From: Rhodocyclaceae bacterium
GTDB lineage: Bacteria > Pseudomonadota > Gammaproteobacteria > Burkholderiales > Ga0077523
Reading direction: 5' to 3'
Assembly (NCBI GenBank): GCA_020248405.1
Contig: JADCHQ010000006.1
Span: 186,001-250,000 of the forward strand
Length of the DNA: 64,000 nt
The notes below the pieces were generated by a model. The model was not told the DNA's origin and made no database searches. It saw only the letters and a list, made by a program, of their open reading frames with translations. Positions 7,778-17,400 of the stretch are shown in pieces (position 1 is the first letter of the stretch; the number at the start of each line of letters is the position of its first letter). Made by a program: the position numbers and the translations under genes.

Positions 7778-9148
7778 TCATTCCTCACTGCCGCTACCCT
7801 GTACCTTGAAGCCCTCTTCGCGGTACTGACGCAGCTTGTACCGCAGGGTGCGTTCGCTCATGCCAAGACGCTCGGCAGCGAGTTTACGTACTCCGCGAAC
7901 TGCCTGCAGTGCATCGAGGATGTGCTGTCGCTCCAAACTCTTGAGATCCGGAAGTCCGGCCGCGGCCAACCCTGAGGGCGCAGCACCAGACAGGCCGTTT
8001 CGCACTGCACCGCCGGTGGCGGGTAAACCCAAATGTTCAGGCTCGATGACGGCGCCGGGGGCCAGGATCATGGCCCTCTGCAGCACGTTTTCAAGCTCCC
8101 GGATGTTACCGGGCCACCCATACCCGGTCAACGCGGCCTCGGCCTCGGGCGACAAGGTTTTGGCCGGTCGCGCACCCGGCTTCAAGCCGCGGGCCAGGGC
8201 GCGCCGGGCGATGGCAAGCACATCGCCTGGCCGCTGGCGAAGCGGGGGGTTGTGCAGCGGGAAAACATTCAACCGGTAGAACAGATCCTCGCGGAACCGG
8301 CCCGCCGCTACTTCCGCAGCCATGTCGCGGTTCGAGGTGGCCACCACGCGGATATCCACGGCAATGGGCCTGCGGCCGCCCACGCGCTCCACCTCGCGCT
8401 CCTGCAGGGCGCGCAGCAGCTTGGCTTGCAGCGACAGGGGCATCTCGGAGATCTCATCGAGCAGCAACGTGCCGCCGTCGGCCTGCTCAAACTTGCCCGG
8501 CATGGTGGCCTGCGCGCCGGTAAAGGCGCCTTTTTCGTGCCCAAACAGCACCGACTCGAGCAGGTTGTCGGGGATTGCCGCGCAGTTGATGGCCACGAAC
8601 GGCCCCGCAGCACGCGGCGACAGGCGATGAACGGCGCGCGCCAGCACCTCCTTGCCGGTACCGCTTTCGCCGGTGATCAGCACCGTGGCATCGGAGCCGG
8701 CCACGCGCTGCACCAGTGCCATCACCTGGCGCGTGGCAGCGTCCTCCGCCACCATCAGTTCACCATCTCCCCAGACTGCCGGCAGCATGTGGCGCACCAC
8801 GGCGCGGGTCAAGGCCTCAGGCTCGAAGGGCTTGGTAATGTAGTCGGCCGCCCCGGCGCGGATGGCGTCCACGGCGCGATCGATCATGCCGTAGGCGGTC
8901 ATGAGCAGCACTGGCAGGTGCGGGTGGCGCCGCTTGATTTCGGCGAGCAGGCGGTGCCCGTCCATGGGTTTCATCTGCACATCGCTCACCACGATGCCCA
9001 CGGAAGTCTTTTCCAGGTGGCGCAGCGCGCTCTCGCCATCTACCGCCTCCACCACCTCATAGCCGGCCAGGCGCAGGGTGTCCACCAGCGCCTCGCGCAG
9101 GCCCGGGTCGTCCTCGGCAATGAGCACTGGCAGGGGGCGCGCCGCCAT
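7778..9148 (-). CDS. fleR: Sigma-54 response regulator, FleR/FlrC type
   Basis: The 456-residue protein is an NtrC-family activator. It has a receiver domain (1-120) with phospho-acceptor Asp56, an AAA+ domain with Walker A GESGTGKE at 160-167 and the sigma-54-contacting GAFTGA loop at 207-212, and a C-terminal Fis-type helix-turn-helix (about 405-445) ending in MSERTLRYKLRQYREEG. It overlaps nothing but sits 2 nt after the sensor kinase gene, and the sigma-54 promoter of fliE begins 4 nt past its stop. It probably activates class III flagellar genes including fliE-K. Confidence 0.92.
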   Translation of the reverse strand: MAARPLPVLIAEDDPGLREALVDTLRLAGYEVVEAVDGESALRHLEKTSVGIVVSDVQMKPMDGHRLLAEIKRRHPHLPVLLMTAYGMIDRAVDAIRAGAADYITKPFEPEALTRAVVRHMLPAVWGDGELMVAEDAATRQVMALVQRVAGSDATVLITGESGTGKEVLARAVHRLSPRAAGPFVAINCAAIPDNLLESVLFGHEKGAFTGAQATMPGKFEQADGGTLLLDEISEMPLSLQAKLLRALQEREVERVGGRRPIAVDIRVVATSNRDMAAEVAAGRFREDLFYRLNVFPLHNPPLRQRPGDVLAIARRALARGLKPGARPAKTLSPEAEAALTGYGWPGNIRELENVLQRAMILAPGAVIEPEHLGLPATGGAVRNGLSGAAPSGLAAAGLPDLKSLERQHILDALQAVRGVRKLAAERLGMSERTLRYKLRQYREEGFKVQGSGSEE

Positions 9149-9150
9149 GC

Positions 9151-10329
9151 TCAGCCCACCCGCGCCAGCACGGCGGTCGCGGCCTCGGACCCCGCACCTT
9201 CGATCGGCAGACGCACCGTAAATGCAGCGCCCTTGCCCAGCCGTGACTTCACCGCCACCTCACCACCGTGGGCCTCGGCCACCGAGCGTACGATGGCAAG
9301 GCCCAGGCCAGTGCCCTCCTGCCGGGTGGTGAAAAACGGTTCGAAGAGGCGCTCCTGATCCTCGGGGGTGACGCCGCGGCCATCATCCCGCACCTCGATT
9401 GCAATCCGGTCGCCGTCAAGCGACGCGGCAAGCCGCACCGAGCCACCCGCCTCGCACGCCTGCAACGCGTTCTCGAGCAGGTTCACCAGCATGCCCGACA
9501 GGGCCTTGCGGGCGCCACGCAGGGTTGCCGCGGGCACTGGGGATACCTCCAGGCGCACACTGCGTCCGGCCATCTGCGGCTCCATGATCTGCACCGCTTC
9601 GTGCACCAAGGCCCCCGCCTCGACCACCTCGCGCCCGGCGCTGCTGCCGCGCACGAACACCAGCATTTCCTGGATCATGCGCTCCAGGTGCAGCAGCCGC
9701 TCGCGCAGCCGTTCGCTGAAGCGGGCCCGGTCGGCCTCGGCGAGACCGCTCCGTGAGAGGTTGGCCGCATGCAGCAGCGCTGTGGCGAGGGGGGTCCGAA
9801 GCTGATGGGCCAGACCGGCAGCCATTTCGCCCATGGCCGAAAGACGCTTGTGACGCTCGAGCTCGCGCTGCACAGCGGAGGCCTCGGTCACGTCATTGAG
9901 GAGCAGCAACTGCCCCGCGCCAGCCTCGAGAGGGCTCTCGGACAGCGTCACGCGACGCCGGCGACCGGGCGGACCTGCCTCCCACTCGCGGGCGTTCGAG
10001 GTGGGCGCGATGCGCGCGGCGGCCACGGCCTTCCAAGCGCTGCCGGGGAGATCATCGCCCAGCAAGGCGCGGGCCGCCGGATTGGCCTGGGAGACCCGTC
10101 CGTCGCCATCCACCACCACCACACCGCCGGGCAGCGCCTCCAGCAGCCCGGCCAGTCGCGCCGACAGCGCTTCCTTTTCGAGGTATTGGCGCTTGAGTTC
10201 GCCATTGGCCACTGCCAGCTCGCCTGCCAGCCGTTCCACCCGGGCCTGCAGCGCCTGGTAGGCACCAGAGAGCTGCGCCGAGGCCTCGCTGAACAGCGCG
10301 AAGGCGCTTTCGAGCGCGCGGGGATCCAT
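9151..10329 (-). CDS. fleS: Sensor histidine kinase, FleS/FlrB type
   Basis: The 392-residue protein has a coiled N-terminal helix (10-60), a PAS domain (about 62-150), a HisKA helix with phosphorylatable His175 in GLAHQLRTPL, and a HATPase domain with N box LLENALQAC and G boxes DDGRGV and GTGLGLAI. There are no transmembrane segments, so it is cytosolic, as in FleS/FlrB. It precedes its response regulator by 2 nt. The start is uncertain: ATG at 10329 has no clear ribosome binding site, and the frame stays open upstream into DNA that codes for sodC on the other strand. Confidence 0.9.
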   Translation of the reverse strand: MDPRALESAFALFSEASAQLSGAYQALQARVERLAGELAVANGELKRQYLEKEALSARLAGLLEALPGGVVVVDGDGRVSQANPAARALLGDDLPGSAWKAVAAARIAPTSNAREWEAGPPGRRRRVTLSESPLEAGAGQLLLLNDVTEASAVQRELERHKRLSAMGEMAAGLAHQLRTPLATALLHAANLSRSGLAEADRARFSERLRERLLHLERMIQEMLVFVRGSSAGREVVEAGALVHEAVQIMEPQMAGRSVRLEVSPVPAATLRGARKALSGMLVNLLENALQACEAGGSVRLAASLDGDRIAIEVRDDGRGVTPEDQERLFEPFFTTRQEGTGLGLAIVRSVAEAHGGEVAVKSRLGKGAAFTVRLPIEGAGSEAATAVLARVG

Positions 10330-10412
10330 GGAGGGCGGAGAGTGGTTCACCGGGGCGGGCGCAGTGCAGTGATCCGGATTATGCGCGGCCGCGCAGCCGC
10401 TGGCGAGCCGCA

Positions 10413-10442
10413 TTGACACGGTCTCGCGACGGGTGCTAGAAG
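10413..10442 (+). promoter_or_regulatory. Sigma-70 promoter of sodC
   Basis: A perfect -35 TTGACA (10413-10418) is followed after 18 nt by TAGAAG (10437-10442) preceded by TGC, an extended -10. The predicted leader to the sodC start is about 57 nt. It sits in the divergent spacer between fleS and sodC. Confidence 0.6.
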
Positions 10443-10506
10443 CCGCAGAGTCAAACCACGCAACCTCCTTCTTGACGCCGCGCGCCATTCCCAAGGAAAA
10501 CCGCCC

Positions 10507-11040
10507 ATGCGCCGCACCGCACTGATCGCCCTGGCCGCCGCCGGCTCGCTCGCCGCTTGCGCCCAGATCAGCAGCCTGTTTACCCCCGCCCCCAGCGCAA
10601 CCGCCGAACTGCTGCCCACCAAGGGCAGCGAGGTGCGCGGCAATGTGAAGCTCGTCCAGCGTGACGGCGAGGTTCTGCTGAGCGGCAAGGTGAGCGGCCT
10701 GACCCCCGGCCCGCACGGATTTCACGTTCACGAAAAGGGCGACTGCTCGGCCCCGGACGGCTCGAGCGCCGGTCCACACTTCGACCCGGCCGGGAGCAAG
10801 GCCCATGGTGGCCCCTCCGGCAATCAGCGCCATGGCGGCGACCTGGGCAACATCACCGCCGATGCCGCCGGGGTCGCCAGTTTCGACTTGCGCGTCATGG
10901 GCATCACCCTCGGCAGCGACCCGGCTTCGGTGGTGGGGCGCGCCCTCATCGTGCACGCCAAGCCCGACGACCTGACCACCCAGCCCTCCGGGAATTCCGG
11001 CCCGCGGCTCGCCTGCGGCCTAATCAGCCGGGCTCCCTAG
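10507..11040 (+). CDS. sodC: Cu/Zn superoxide dismutase lipoprotein
   Basis: SodC dismutates superoxide in the periplasm. The 177-residue protein begins with a lipoprotein signal, lipobox LAAC with Cys18, so it is probably membrane-anchored. Copper ligands His73 and His75 (GFHVHEKGDC), the zinc-loop histidines in GPHFDP and RHGGDLGN, the disulfide cysteines and the active-site Arg in GNSGPRLACG are all present. AAGGA lies 9 nt upstream of the ATG. It stands alone, divergent from fleS. Confidence 0.96.
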   Translation: MRRTALIALAAAGSLAACAQISSLFTPAPSATAELLPTKGSEVRGNVKLVQRDGEVLLSGKVSGLTPGPHGFHVHEKGDCSAPDGSSAGPHFDPAGSKAHGGPSGNQRHGGDLGNITADAAGVASFDLRVMGITLGSDPASVVGRALIVHAKPDDLTTQPSGNSGPRLACGLISRAP

Positions 11041-11052
11041 CCGTCGGGCCGC

Positions 11053-11748
11053 GTGATCGCGCTGCTGGGCCCGGCGGATCCCTTTCCGCCGGTGGAACGG
11101 GCCTTGCGGAGCCCGGCAGGGCTGCTTGCCGCGGGCGCCGATCTTTCGGCCGAGCGCCTGCTTCAGGCCTACCGCCAGGGCATCTTCCCCTGGTTCGGGC
11201 CCGGCGAACCGATTCTGTGGTGGAGCCCCGATCCGCGCATGGTGCTGGTGCCGCGCCACATCCGCATCCCTCGCTCGCTCGCCAAGGCGGTGCGCAACCG
11301 CCCCTACGAACTGCGCATCGACTCGGCTTTCCGTCAGGTAATGCTGGCCTGCGCCGCACCTCGCCCTGGGCAGGAAGGCACCTGGATCGTGCCGGAGATG
11401 ATCGAAGCCTATTGCCGCCTGCATGCCCTGGGGCTGGCGCACAGCGTGGAGATTTGGCTGGACGGCGAATTGGCCGGCGGGCTCTATGGCGTGGCCCTGG
11501 GGCGGGTGTTCTACGGCGAATCCATGTTCAGCCGCGCCCGCGACGCCTCAAAGGTGGCGCTGGTGCACTTGGCGCAGCGGCTGGAAGCGGCGCGGTTCGG
11601 ACTGATCGACTGCCAGATGTCCACCGCCCACCTGGCCTCCATGGGCGCCAGCGAGATGCCGCGCGCCCAGTTCGTCCGCGCCATTGCCGACTTGGTACAC
11701 TACCCGTCGTCCCCTGAGCCTTGGACCTTGGGCCCTTCCTGTCCATGA
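11053..11748 (+). CDS. aat: Leucyl/phenylalanyl-tRNA--protein transferase
   Basis: Aat adds Leu or Phe from charged tRNA to N-terminal Lys/Arg, marking proteins for ClpS-ClpAP. The 231-residue product has the family signatures [21 protein letters not shown] and FYGESMFS, and normal length. GTG at 11053 starts 12 nt after sodC. The stop overlaps the bpt start (ATGA), coupling the two N-end-rule enzymes. Confidence 0.97.
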   Translation: MIALLGPADPFPPVERALRSPAGLLAAGADLSAERLLQAYRQGIFPWFGPGEPILWWSPDPRMVLVPRHIRIPRSLAKAVRNRPYELRIDSAFRQVMLACAAPRPGQEGTWIVPEMIEAYCRLHALGLAHSVEIWLDGELAGGLYGVALGRVFYGESMFSRARDASKVALVHLAQRLEAARFGLIDCQMSTAHLASMGASEMPRAQFVRAIADLVHYPSSPEPWTLGPSCP

Positions 11749-12488
11749 CGCAGCTGAACGACCTGCCCTTTTCGGTGTTGCAGTTCTATGCGACTGCGCC
11801 CTACCCGTGCAGCTATCTCGCCGATCGCCTGGCGCGATCGCAGGTGGCCACGCCCAGCCATGCCATCGACTCGCACGTCTATGGCGAACTGGTGCGCGCA
11901 GGGTTCCGTCGCAGTGGCGCCTTCACATATCGCCCACACTGCGACAGCTGCAGCGCCTGCGTGCCGGTTCGCGTGCTTGTGAAGGACTTCGCACCCACCC
12001 GCTCTCAGCGCCGCTCGGCCGCGCGCCACCGCAACCTCGATGTGCGCTTGCTCGACCTCAAGTACAGCCCCGAACACTACGCGCTCTACCTGCGCTATCA
12101 ATCCGCGCGCCACTTTGGCGGCGGCATGGATCACGATTCCCGCGAGCAGTACCGCCATTTCCTGCTGCAGAGCAATGTCCGCTCGAATCTGGTGGAATTC
12201 CGCGAAGATGGCGTGCTCAGGATGGTGAGCATCATCGACCGGCTGACCGACGGCCTGTCCTCGGTCTACACGTTCTTCGAGCCCGACCTGCCGGGCGCCA
12301 GCCTGGGCACGTACAACGTGCTCTGGCAGCTGGAGCTTTGCCGCGAATTGCATCTCGCGCACCTCTACCTCGGCTATTGGATTCACGAAAGCCGCAAGAT
12401 GGCCTACAAGGTGAACTTTCAGCCCATGGAGGGTCTGATCGACGGCCGCTGGCGAGCTCTGGATCGAAACGCCGGGCCGGCGTCGTGA
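11745..12488 (+). CDS. bpt: Aspartate/glutamate leucyltransferase
   Basis: Bpt (ATE family) transfers Leu from leucyl-tRNA to N-terminal Asp or Glu, widening the bacterial N-end rule. The 247-residue product carries the N-terminal cysteine motif [12 protein letters not shown] and the C-terminal [18 protein letters not shown] signature. ATG at 11745 overlaps the aat stop by 4 nt; an upstream in-frame TTG at 11721 is less likely. It is often annotated as arginyl-tRNA-protein transferase, but bacterial members are leucyltransferases. Confidence 0.94.
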   Translation: MTQLNDLPFSVLQFYATAPYPCSYLADRLARSQVATPSHAIDSHVYGELVRAGFRRSGAFTYRPHCDSCSACVPVRVLVKDFAPTRSQRRSAARHRNLDVRLLDLKYSPEHYALYLRYQSARHFGGGMDHDSREQYRHFLLQSNVRSNLVEFREDGVLRMVSIIDRLTDGLSSVYTFFEPDLPGASLGTYNVLWQLELCRELHLAHLYLGYWIHESRKMAYKVNFQPMEGLIDGRWRALDRNAGPAS

Positions 12489-13282
12489 TTCAGATCGCCC
12501 CGCCTCCACTGACCGTCGAGCGGCTCGGCGCCGTGCTGTGCCTGGGCTTGAACCGGGTCGCCAAACGCAACTCCTTCAATCTCGAGATGTACGGTGCGCT
12601 CTCAACGGCCCTGGGTCAGGCCGAGGTGGATGAGGCCATCCGCTGCACGCTGCTGTTCGCCCACGGCGAGCACTTCACCGGCGGCATCGACCTGCCCCAA
12701 TGGCTGCCCCACTTCCGCCAGGGTGAATCGGCGCCGCTGCCCGCCGGCGGTCTCGATCCCTGCGGCCTGGACCCGGCGCGCACCCGCACCAAACCGCTGG
12801 TGATGACGGTGCAGGGCTACTGCTACACACTGGGCATCGAGCTGCTGCTTGCGGCCGACGTGCGCGTGGCAGCGGACAGTACGCGCTTTGCGCAAATCGA
12901 GGTGGCGCGCGGCATCTATCCCATCGGCGGAGCTACCCTGCGGCTGGTGCAGGAGGCCGGCTGGGGCAATGCCATGCGCTGGCTGCTCACGGGAGAGACC
13001 TTCGACGCAGCTGAAGCCCTGCGCATCGGTCTGGTGCAATCCGTGGCCCCCCACGGCGAGCAGTTCGAAACGGCGCTGCGCATCGCGCAGACCATCGCCG
13101 CCCAGGCACCGCTGGCAGTGCGTGCCACGTTGCGCTCGGCACGCCTGCAGCGCGACACCACCGAAGCCGCCGCTACGGCACGCTTGCTGCCCGACATGCT
13201 GCCGCTGCTGGCCAGCGACGATGCCCGGGAAGGACTGCGAGCCTTCCTCGAACGCCGGCCGGGGCGCTTCACGGGGCGCTGA
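12485..13282 (+). CDS. Enoyl-CoA hydratase/isomerase family protein
   Basis: This 265-residue crotonase-fold protein has the oxyanion-hole segments HFTGGIDL and [21 protein letters not shown] glutamate lies in [12 protein letters not shown], near the position of one catalytic Glu of enoyl-CoA hydratase, but the second (Glu in GxPE of true hydratases) is not evident, so the reaction is uncertain. GTG at 12485 overlaps the bpt stop (GTGA). It sits between bpt and pyrD with no pathway context; it may act on short-chain acyl-CoA. Confidence 0.85.
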   Translation: MIQIAPPPLTVERLGAVLCLGLNRVAKRNSFNLEMYGALSTALGQAEVDEAIRCTLLFAHGEHFTGGIDLPQWLPHFRQGESAPLPAGGLDPCGLDPARTRTKPLVMTVQGYCYTLGIELLLAADVRVAADSTRFAQIEVARGIYPIGGATLRLVQEAGWGNAMRWLLTGETFDAAEALRIGLVQSVAPHGEQFETALRIAQTIAAQAPLAVRATLRSARLQRDTTEAAATARLLPDMLPLLASDDAREGLRAFLERRPGRFTGR

Positions 13283-13286
13283 TCGA

Positions 13287-14303
13287 TTGCTCTACGCACT
13301 GGCGCGGCCGCTGCTGTTCCGGCTGGACGGCGAACGCTCGCACGACCTGTCGTTGCATGCCCTCGATCGCGCTAGTGCCCTTGGCCTGGCGCGCGCGCCG
13401 CAACCGCTGCCGGGCCGCACGGTGCGCGCCATGGGTCTGGAGTTCGCCAATCCCGTGGGTCTGGCGGCTGGCCTCGACAAGAACGGCGCCTTCGTGGACG
13501 CCCTGGCGAGCTTCGGCTTCGGGTTCATCGAAGTGGGTACGGTCACGCCGCGCCCCCAACCCGGCAATCCGCGTCCGCGGCTGTTTCGCCTGCCCAAGGC
13601 GCGCGCCGTCATCAACCGCTTCGGCTTCAACAACCTCGGCGTGGATGCCCTGGTGGCCAACGTAGCCGAGCGTCGCTACCGCGGGGTGTTGGGCATCAAC
13701 ATCGGCAAGAATTTCGATACGCCCATGGAGCGTGCCGCCGAGGATTACCTTGCCTGCCTGCGCAAGGTGCACCCCCATGCGGACTACGTGACGGTGAACA
13801 TCTCCTCCCCCAACACCGCCAATCTGCGCGCCCTGCAAGCCGGCGACGCCCTGGACGCTCTGCTCGCTGCCCTCATGGCCGAGCGCAATGCGCTCGACGC
13901 CCGCGCCGGGCGACACGTGCCGCTGGCCGTGAAACTCGCGCCCGACCTGGACGAGGCGGGCATCGATGCCGCGGCCGATGCCTGCCTGCGCCACCGCGTG
14001 GAGGCGGTGATCGCCACCAACACCACCTTGTCGCGGCAGGGCGTCGAGGGCATGCCCCATGCCGACGAGGGCGGCGGCCTGTCAGGCGCACCGCTGCGCC
14101 CGCGGGCCACGGCGGTGCTGCGGCGGCTGCACGCCGCGCTGCGCGGCCAGGTGACGCTGGTGGGCGTGGGCGGCATCCTCTCGGGCGAGGATGCCCGTGA
14201 GAAGCGCGACGCGGGTGCCGCGCTGGTGCAGGTCTACACCGGGCTGGTGTATCGCGGACCGGCCCTGGTGCGCGAGGCCGTGCGGGCGCTGGATGAGCCA
14301 TGA
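13287..14303 (+). CDS. pyrD: Dihydroorotate dehydrogenase (quinone), class 2
   Basis: PyrD oxidises dihydroorotate to orotate with FMN and passes electrons to quinone at the inner membrane. The 338-residue product has the class 2 N-terminal membrane-association helix ([20 protein letters not shown]), LDKNG, catalytic-loop NISSPNT and FMN-site segments. TTG at 13287, 4 nt after the previous stop, is chosen because it yields the standard N-terminus. It needs no PyrK partner, although the next gene ends in a PyrK-like domain. Confidence 0.96.
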   Translation: MLYALARPLLFRLDGERSHDLSLHALDRASALGLARAPQPLPGRTVRAMGLEFANPVGLAAGLDKNGAFVDALASFGFGFIEVGTVTPRPQPGNPRPRLFRLPKARAVINRFGFNNLGVDALVANVAERRYRGVLGINIGKNFDTPMERAAEDYLACLRKVHPHADYVTVNISSPNTANLRALQAGDALDALLAALMAERNALDARAGRHVPLAVKLAPDLDEAGIDAAADACLRHRVEAVIATNTTLSRQGVEGMPHADEGGGLSGAPLRPRATAVLRRLHAALRGQVTLVGVGGILSGEDAREKRDAGAALVQVYTGLVYRGPALVREAVRALDEP

Positions 14304-14343
14304 TTGCGGCGATCGACCACGCGCCATGCCTGCGCTGACGTCT

Positions 14344-14379
14344 CCCCGGGGGCCTTGGCGTTGCCACGGCGCCCCGGGG
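14344..14379 (+). terminator. Hairpin downstream of pyrD
   Basis: CCCCGGGG-GCC (14344-14354) can pair with GGC-G-CCCCGGGG (14368-14379), an 11-bp stem with one bulge and a 13 nt loop. No T run follows, so intrinsic termination is uncertain. Confidence 0.35.
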
Positions 14380-14395
14380 CAGCGGGCCCGGTCCT

Positions 14396-14401
14396 TATAA
14401 T
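14396..14401 (+). promoter_or_regulatory. Candidate -10 box for the Nfn-like gene
   Basis: A perfect TATAAT occurs in otherwise GC-rich DNA 48 nt before the start codon. No convincing -35 is seen at the right distance. Confidence 0.4.
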
Positions 14402-14449
14402 TCATCGTCTCTGGCCGCCCCCGTCGCGGCGGCTGTCCAAGCCTGATCA

Positions 14450-17400
14450 ATGAAATCCCCTTCTGACCCCCTATGCCTTGCCTTCGGCTTTCAATTCGCC
14501 GAGCTCTACGAAAACGCCGCCCTGGCGCGTCTGGACGCTGCCTTCCTCACCCGCCTGGGCGCTACCGACCCGGCCCTCGCAGCGCGCCTGGCGACGGCGC
14601 GAGCCCAACCGGACGCGCTGGATCGCAAGGCCGAGTCGGAGCTGCTGCTGGCGGTGGGCCCGCACCTGGAGGATTTCCTCGGCCAGCTGTTCGGCATCGA
14701 GGCAGAGATGGAAGCGCTGACGGCTCGACACCACGCGCTCGCGCCGCTGTATTCAGTGAAGCGCCAGTTCGTGCAGCGCAAGGCCATGAACACCTACAAG
14801 GCCGAAGCCGCCGCCAGCTTCAACGGCGCCGCGCTGCGCGCCGAACTGGAGCGCGCCCTGGGACAACCCTTCGAGGAAGCGGCTTTCGCACGCGCCGTGG
14901 GCGTCTGGCAGGCCGATGAGGGCGCCCACGCGGGCATCCTCGACACCGCACTGCGTTATTGCGCCTGGGCGGCCCACACGCCCGCCGGGCAATTCGCTCA
15001 CGCCGGCGATGTGCTGTTCCGCGCCCCCCACAAGCTCGACCCGCTGCGGCTGGTGCCGGTGCAAACCACCAGCCACGAGGGCGTCGTCCGGCACCGCTTG
15101 TCGCACCTGCGGCGCCGCGAGGGCTTCGACCTGACCGACGCCGGCACCGACCTCAAGGGCGCCCTCGACCAGGCCAACTACTGCATCTGGTGTCATGAGC
15201 AGGGTCGCGACTCCTGCTCCCACGGGCTGAAGGAAAAAGACCCGGCGGCCGGTTTCCGCAAATCGTCCTTCGGGGTGCCCCTGGCAGGCTGTCCGCTCGA
15301 CGAGCGCATCTCCGAGTTTCACCGGCTCAAAAGCCAGGGCAACGCCGTGGCGGCACTGGCCATGATAGCCGTGGACAACCCCATGGCTGCCGCCACCGGT
15401 CACCGCATCTGCAACGACTGCATGAAGTCGTGCATCTACCAGAAACAGGAGCCGGTGGACATTCCCCAGGCCGAGACTCGCACCCTCAAGGATGTACTCG
15501 AGCTGCCCTGGGGTTTCGAGATCTACTCGCTGCTCACGCGCTGGAACCCGCTCGACCTGCGCCGCCCCGTCCCCAGGCCGCCGTCGGGCCGGCGCGTACT
15601 GGTGGTGGGCATGGGGCCGGCGGGCTTCACCCTTGCCCACCACTTGATGAACGACGGCCATCAGGTGGCTGGCATTGACGGGCTCAAGATTGAGCCGCTG
15701 CCGCCCTCGCTGTCGGGTGTCACCGTGCGCGGCGAACGTGTGCCGTTCGAGCCGGTGCGCCACATCGACTCGCTGCGCGAACCGCTCGGCAGCCGCGTGA
15801 TGGCCGGCTTCGGCGGCGTGGCCGAGTACGGCATCACGGTGCGCTGGGATAAGAATTTCCTCAAGCTGATCCGCCTTCTGCTCGAACGCCGGCGCGAGTT
15901 CGCGTTGTACGGCGGCGTGCGCTTTGGCGGCACCCTCACCTTGGACGACGCCCTCGCCCTGGGTTTCGACCACGTGGCGCTGTGCGCCGGCGCCGGCAAG
16001 CCCACCATCCTCGACCTCCCCAACGGGCTGGCCAAGGGCGTGCGCACCGCGTCGGATTTCCTCATGTCGCTGCAACTCACCGGCGCGGCCAAACCCGATT
16101 CCATCGCCAACATGCAGCTGCGGCTGCCGGTGGTGGTGGTGGGCGGCGGTCTCACGGCCATCGACACGGCCACGGAGTCCGCGGCCTACTATCCGCTGCA
16201 GGTGGAGAAGTTCCTGTCGCGCTTCGAGGCGCTGTGCCAGGCCTCCGGCGAGGCGACGGTGCGCGCCCGCTGGAGTGCCGACGAAGCCGCCATTGCCGAC
16301 GAGTTCATCCACCACGGCCGCGCCTTGCGCGCCGAGCGCGCCGCCGCCCGGCACGAAGGCCGCCCGGCGCGGTTGGCGGAATTGCTGCATAGCTGGGGCG
16401 GCATCACCATCGCCTATCGCAAGCGGCTGGTGGACAGCCCCTCCTACACCCTGAACCACGAGGAAGTGGCCAAGGCGCTGGAGGAGGGCATCGAGTTCGC
16501 CGAAAACCTTACCCCAGCGGCGGTGCAGGTGGACGAGCACGGGCACGCCCGGGCGCTCACCGTCACAGCTCGCGCCACGGCGGCCGACGGCAGCGAGCAG
16601 AGCCTCACCGTGGAGTTGCCGGCGCGCACTATCCTGGTGGCCGCCGGCACCCAGCCCAACACCGTGGCCGCCCGGGAAGACCCGTCCCACTTCCTCCTCG
16701 ACGGCCGCTACTTCCAGGCCGTGGACGAACTGGGACAAGCGGTCAAGCCGGAGCGCTCCGCCAAGCCTGGCGCGGTGCGCGTGCTCATGTCCCGGCAGCC
16801 CGACGGCCGCTTCGTGAGCTTCTTCGGCGACCTGCACCCCTCCTTCTTCGGCAATGTGGTGAAGGCCATGGGCAGTGCCAAGCGCGGCTACCCGGTGCTG
16901 TCACAGGTGCTGGCGCAGGCGCAGCCCGCCAGCAGGCTCGGCCGTGATGCCTTCTTCTCCGCCCTCGATGAAGCACTGCGGGCGGTGGTGCGCGAAGTGA
17001 TCCGCCTCACCCCCACCATCGTGGAAGTCGTGGTGCATGCCCCCCAGGCGGCGCGCAATTTCCAGCCGGGGCAGTTCTACCGGTTGCAGAACTACGAGTC
17101 CCTGGCCGCCGTTGCCCAAGGCACCCGCCTGGCCATGGAGGGGCTGGCGCTCACCGGCGCTTGGGTGGACCGGCAGCGCGGCCTGGTCTCCACCATCGTG
17201 CTGGAGATGGGCGGTTCCTCGGACCTGTGCGCCCGCCTCGCCCCTGGCGAACCGGTGGTGCTGATGGGGCCCACAGGCGCGCCAACGGAAACACCCGGCG
17301 GCGAGACGGTGGTGCTGGTGGGCGGCGGACTGGGCAACGCCGTGCTGTTTTCCATCGGCCAGGCGCTGCGGCGGGCCGGCTCGCGGGTGCTGTACTTCGC

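Noticed and set aside
12485..13282. Assigning the crotonase to a specific pathway (for example fadB or phenylacetate)
   Set aside because: Catalytic glutamates are not fully evident and neighbours give no pathway, so only the family is reported.
14753..16837. A 694-codon minus-strand open frame
   Set aside because: It lies wholly antisense to the Nfn-like gene, has His/Gly/Ala-rich non-globular sequence and no family resemblance; a GC-rich codon shadow.
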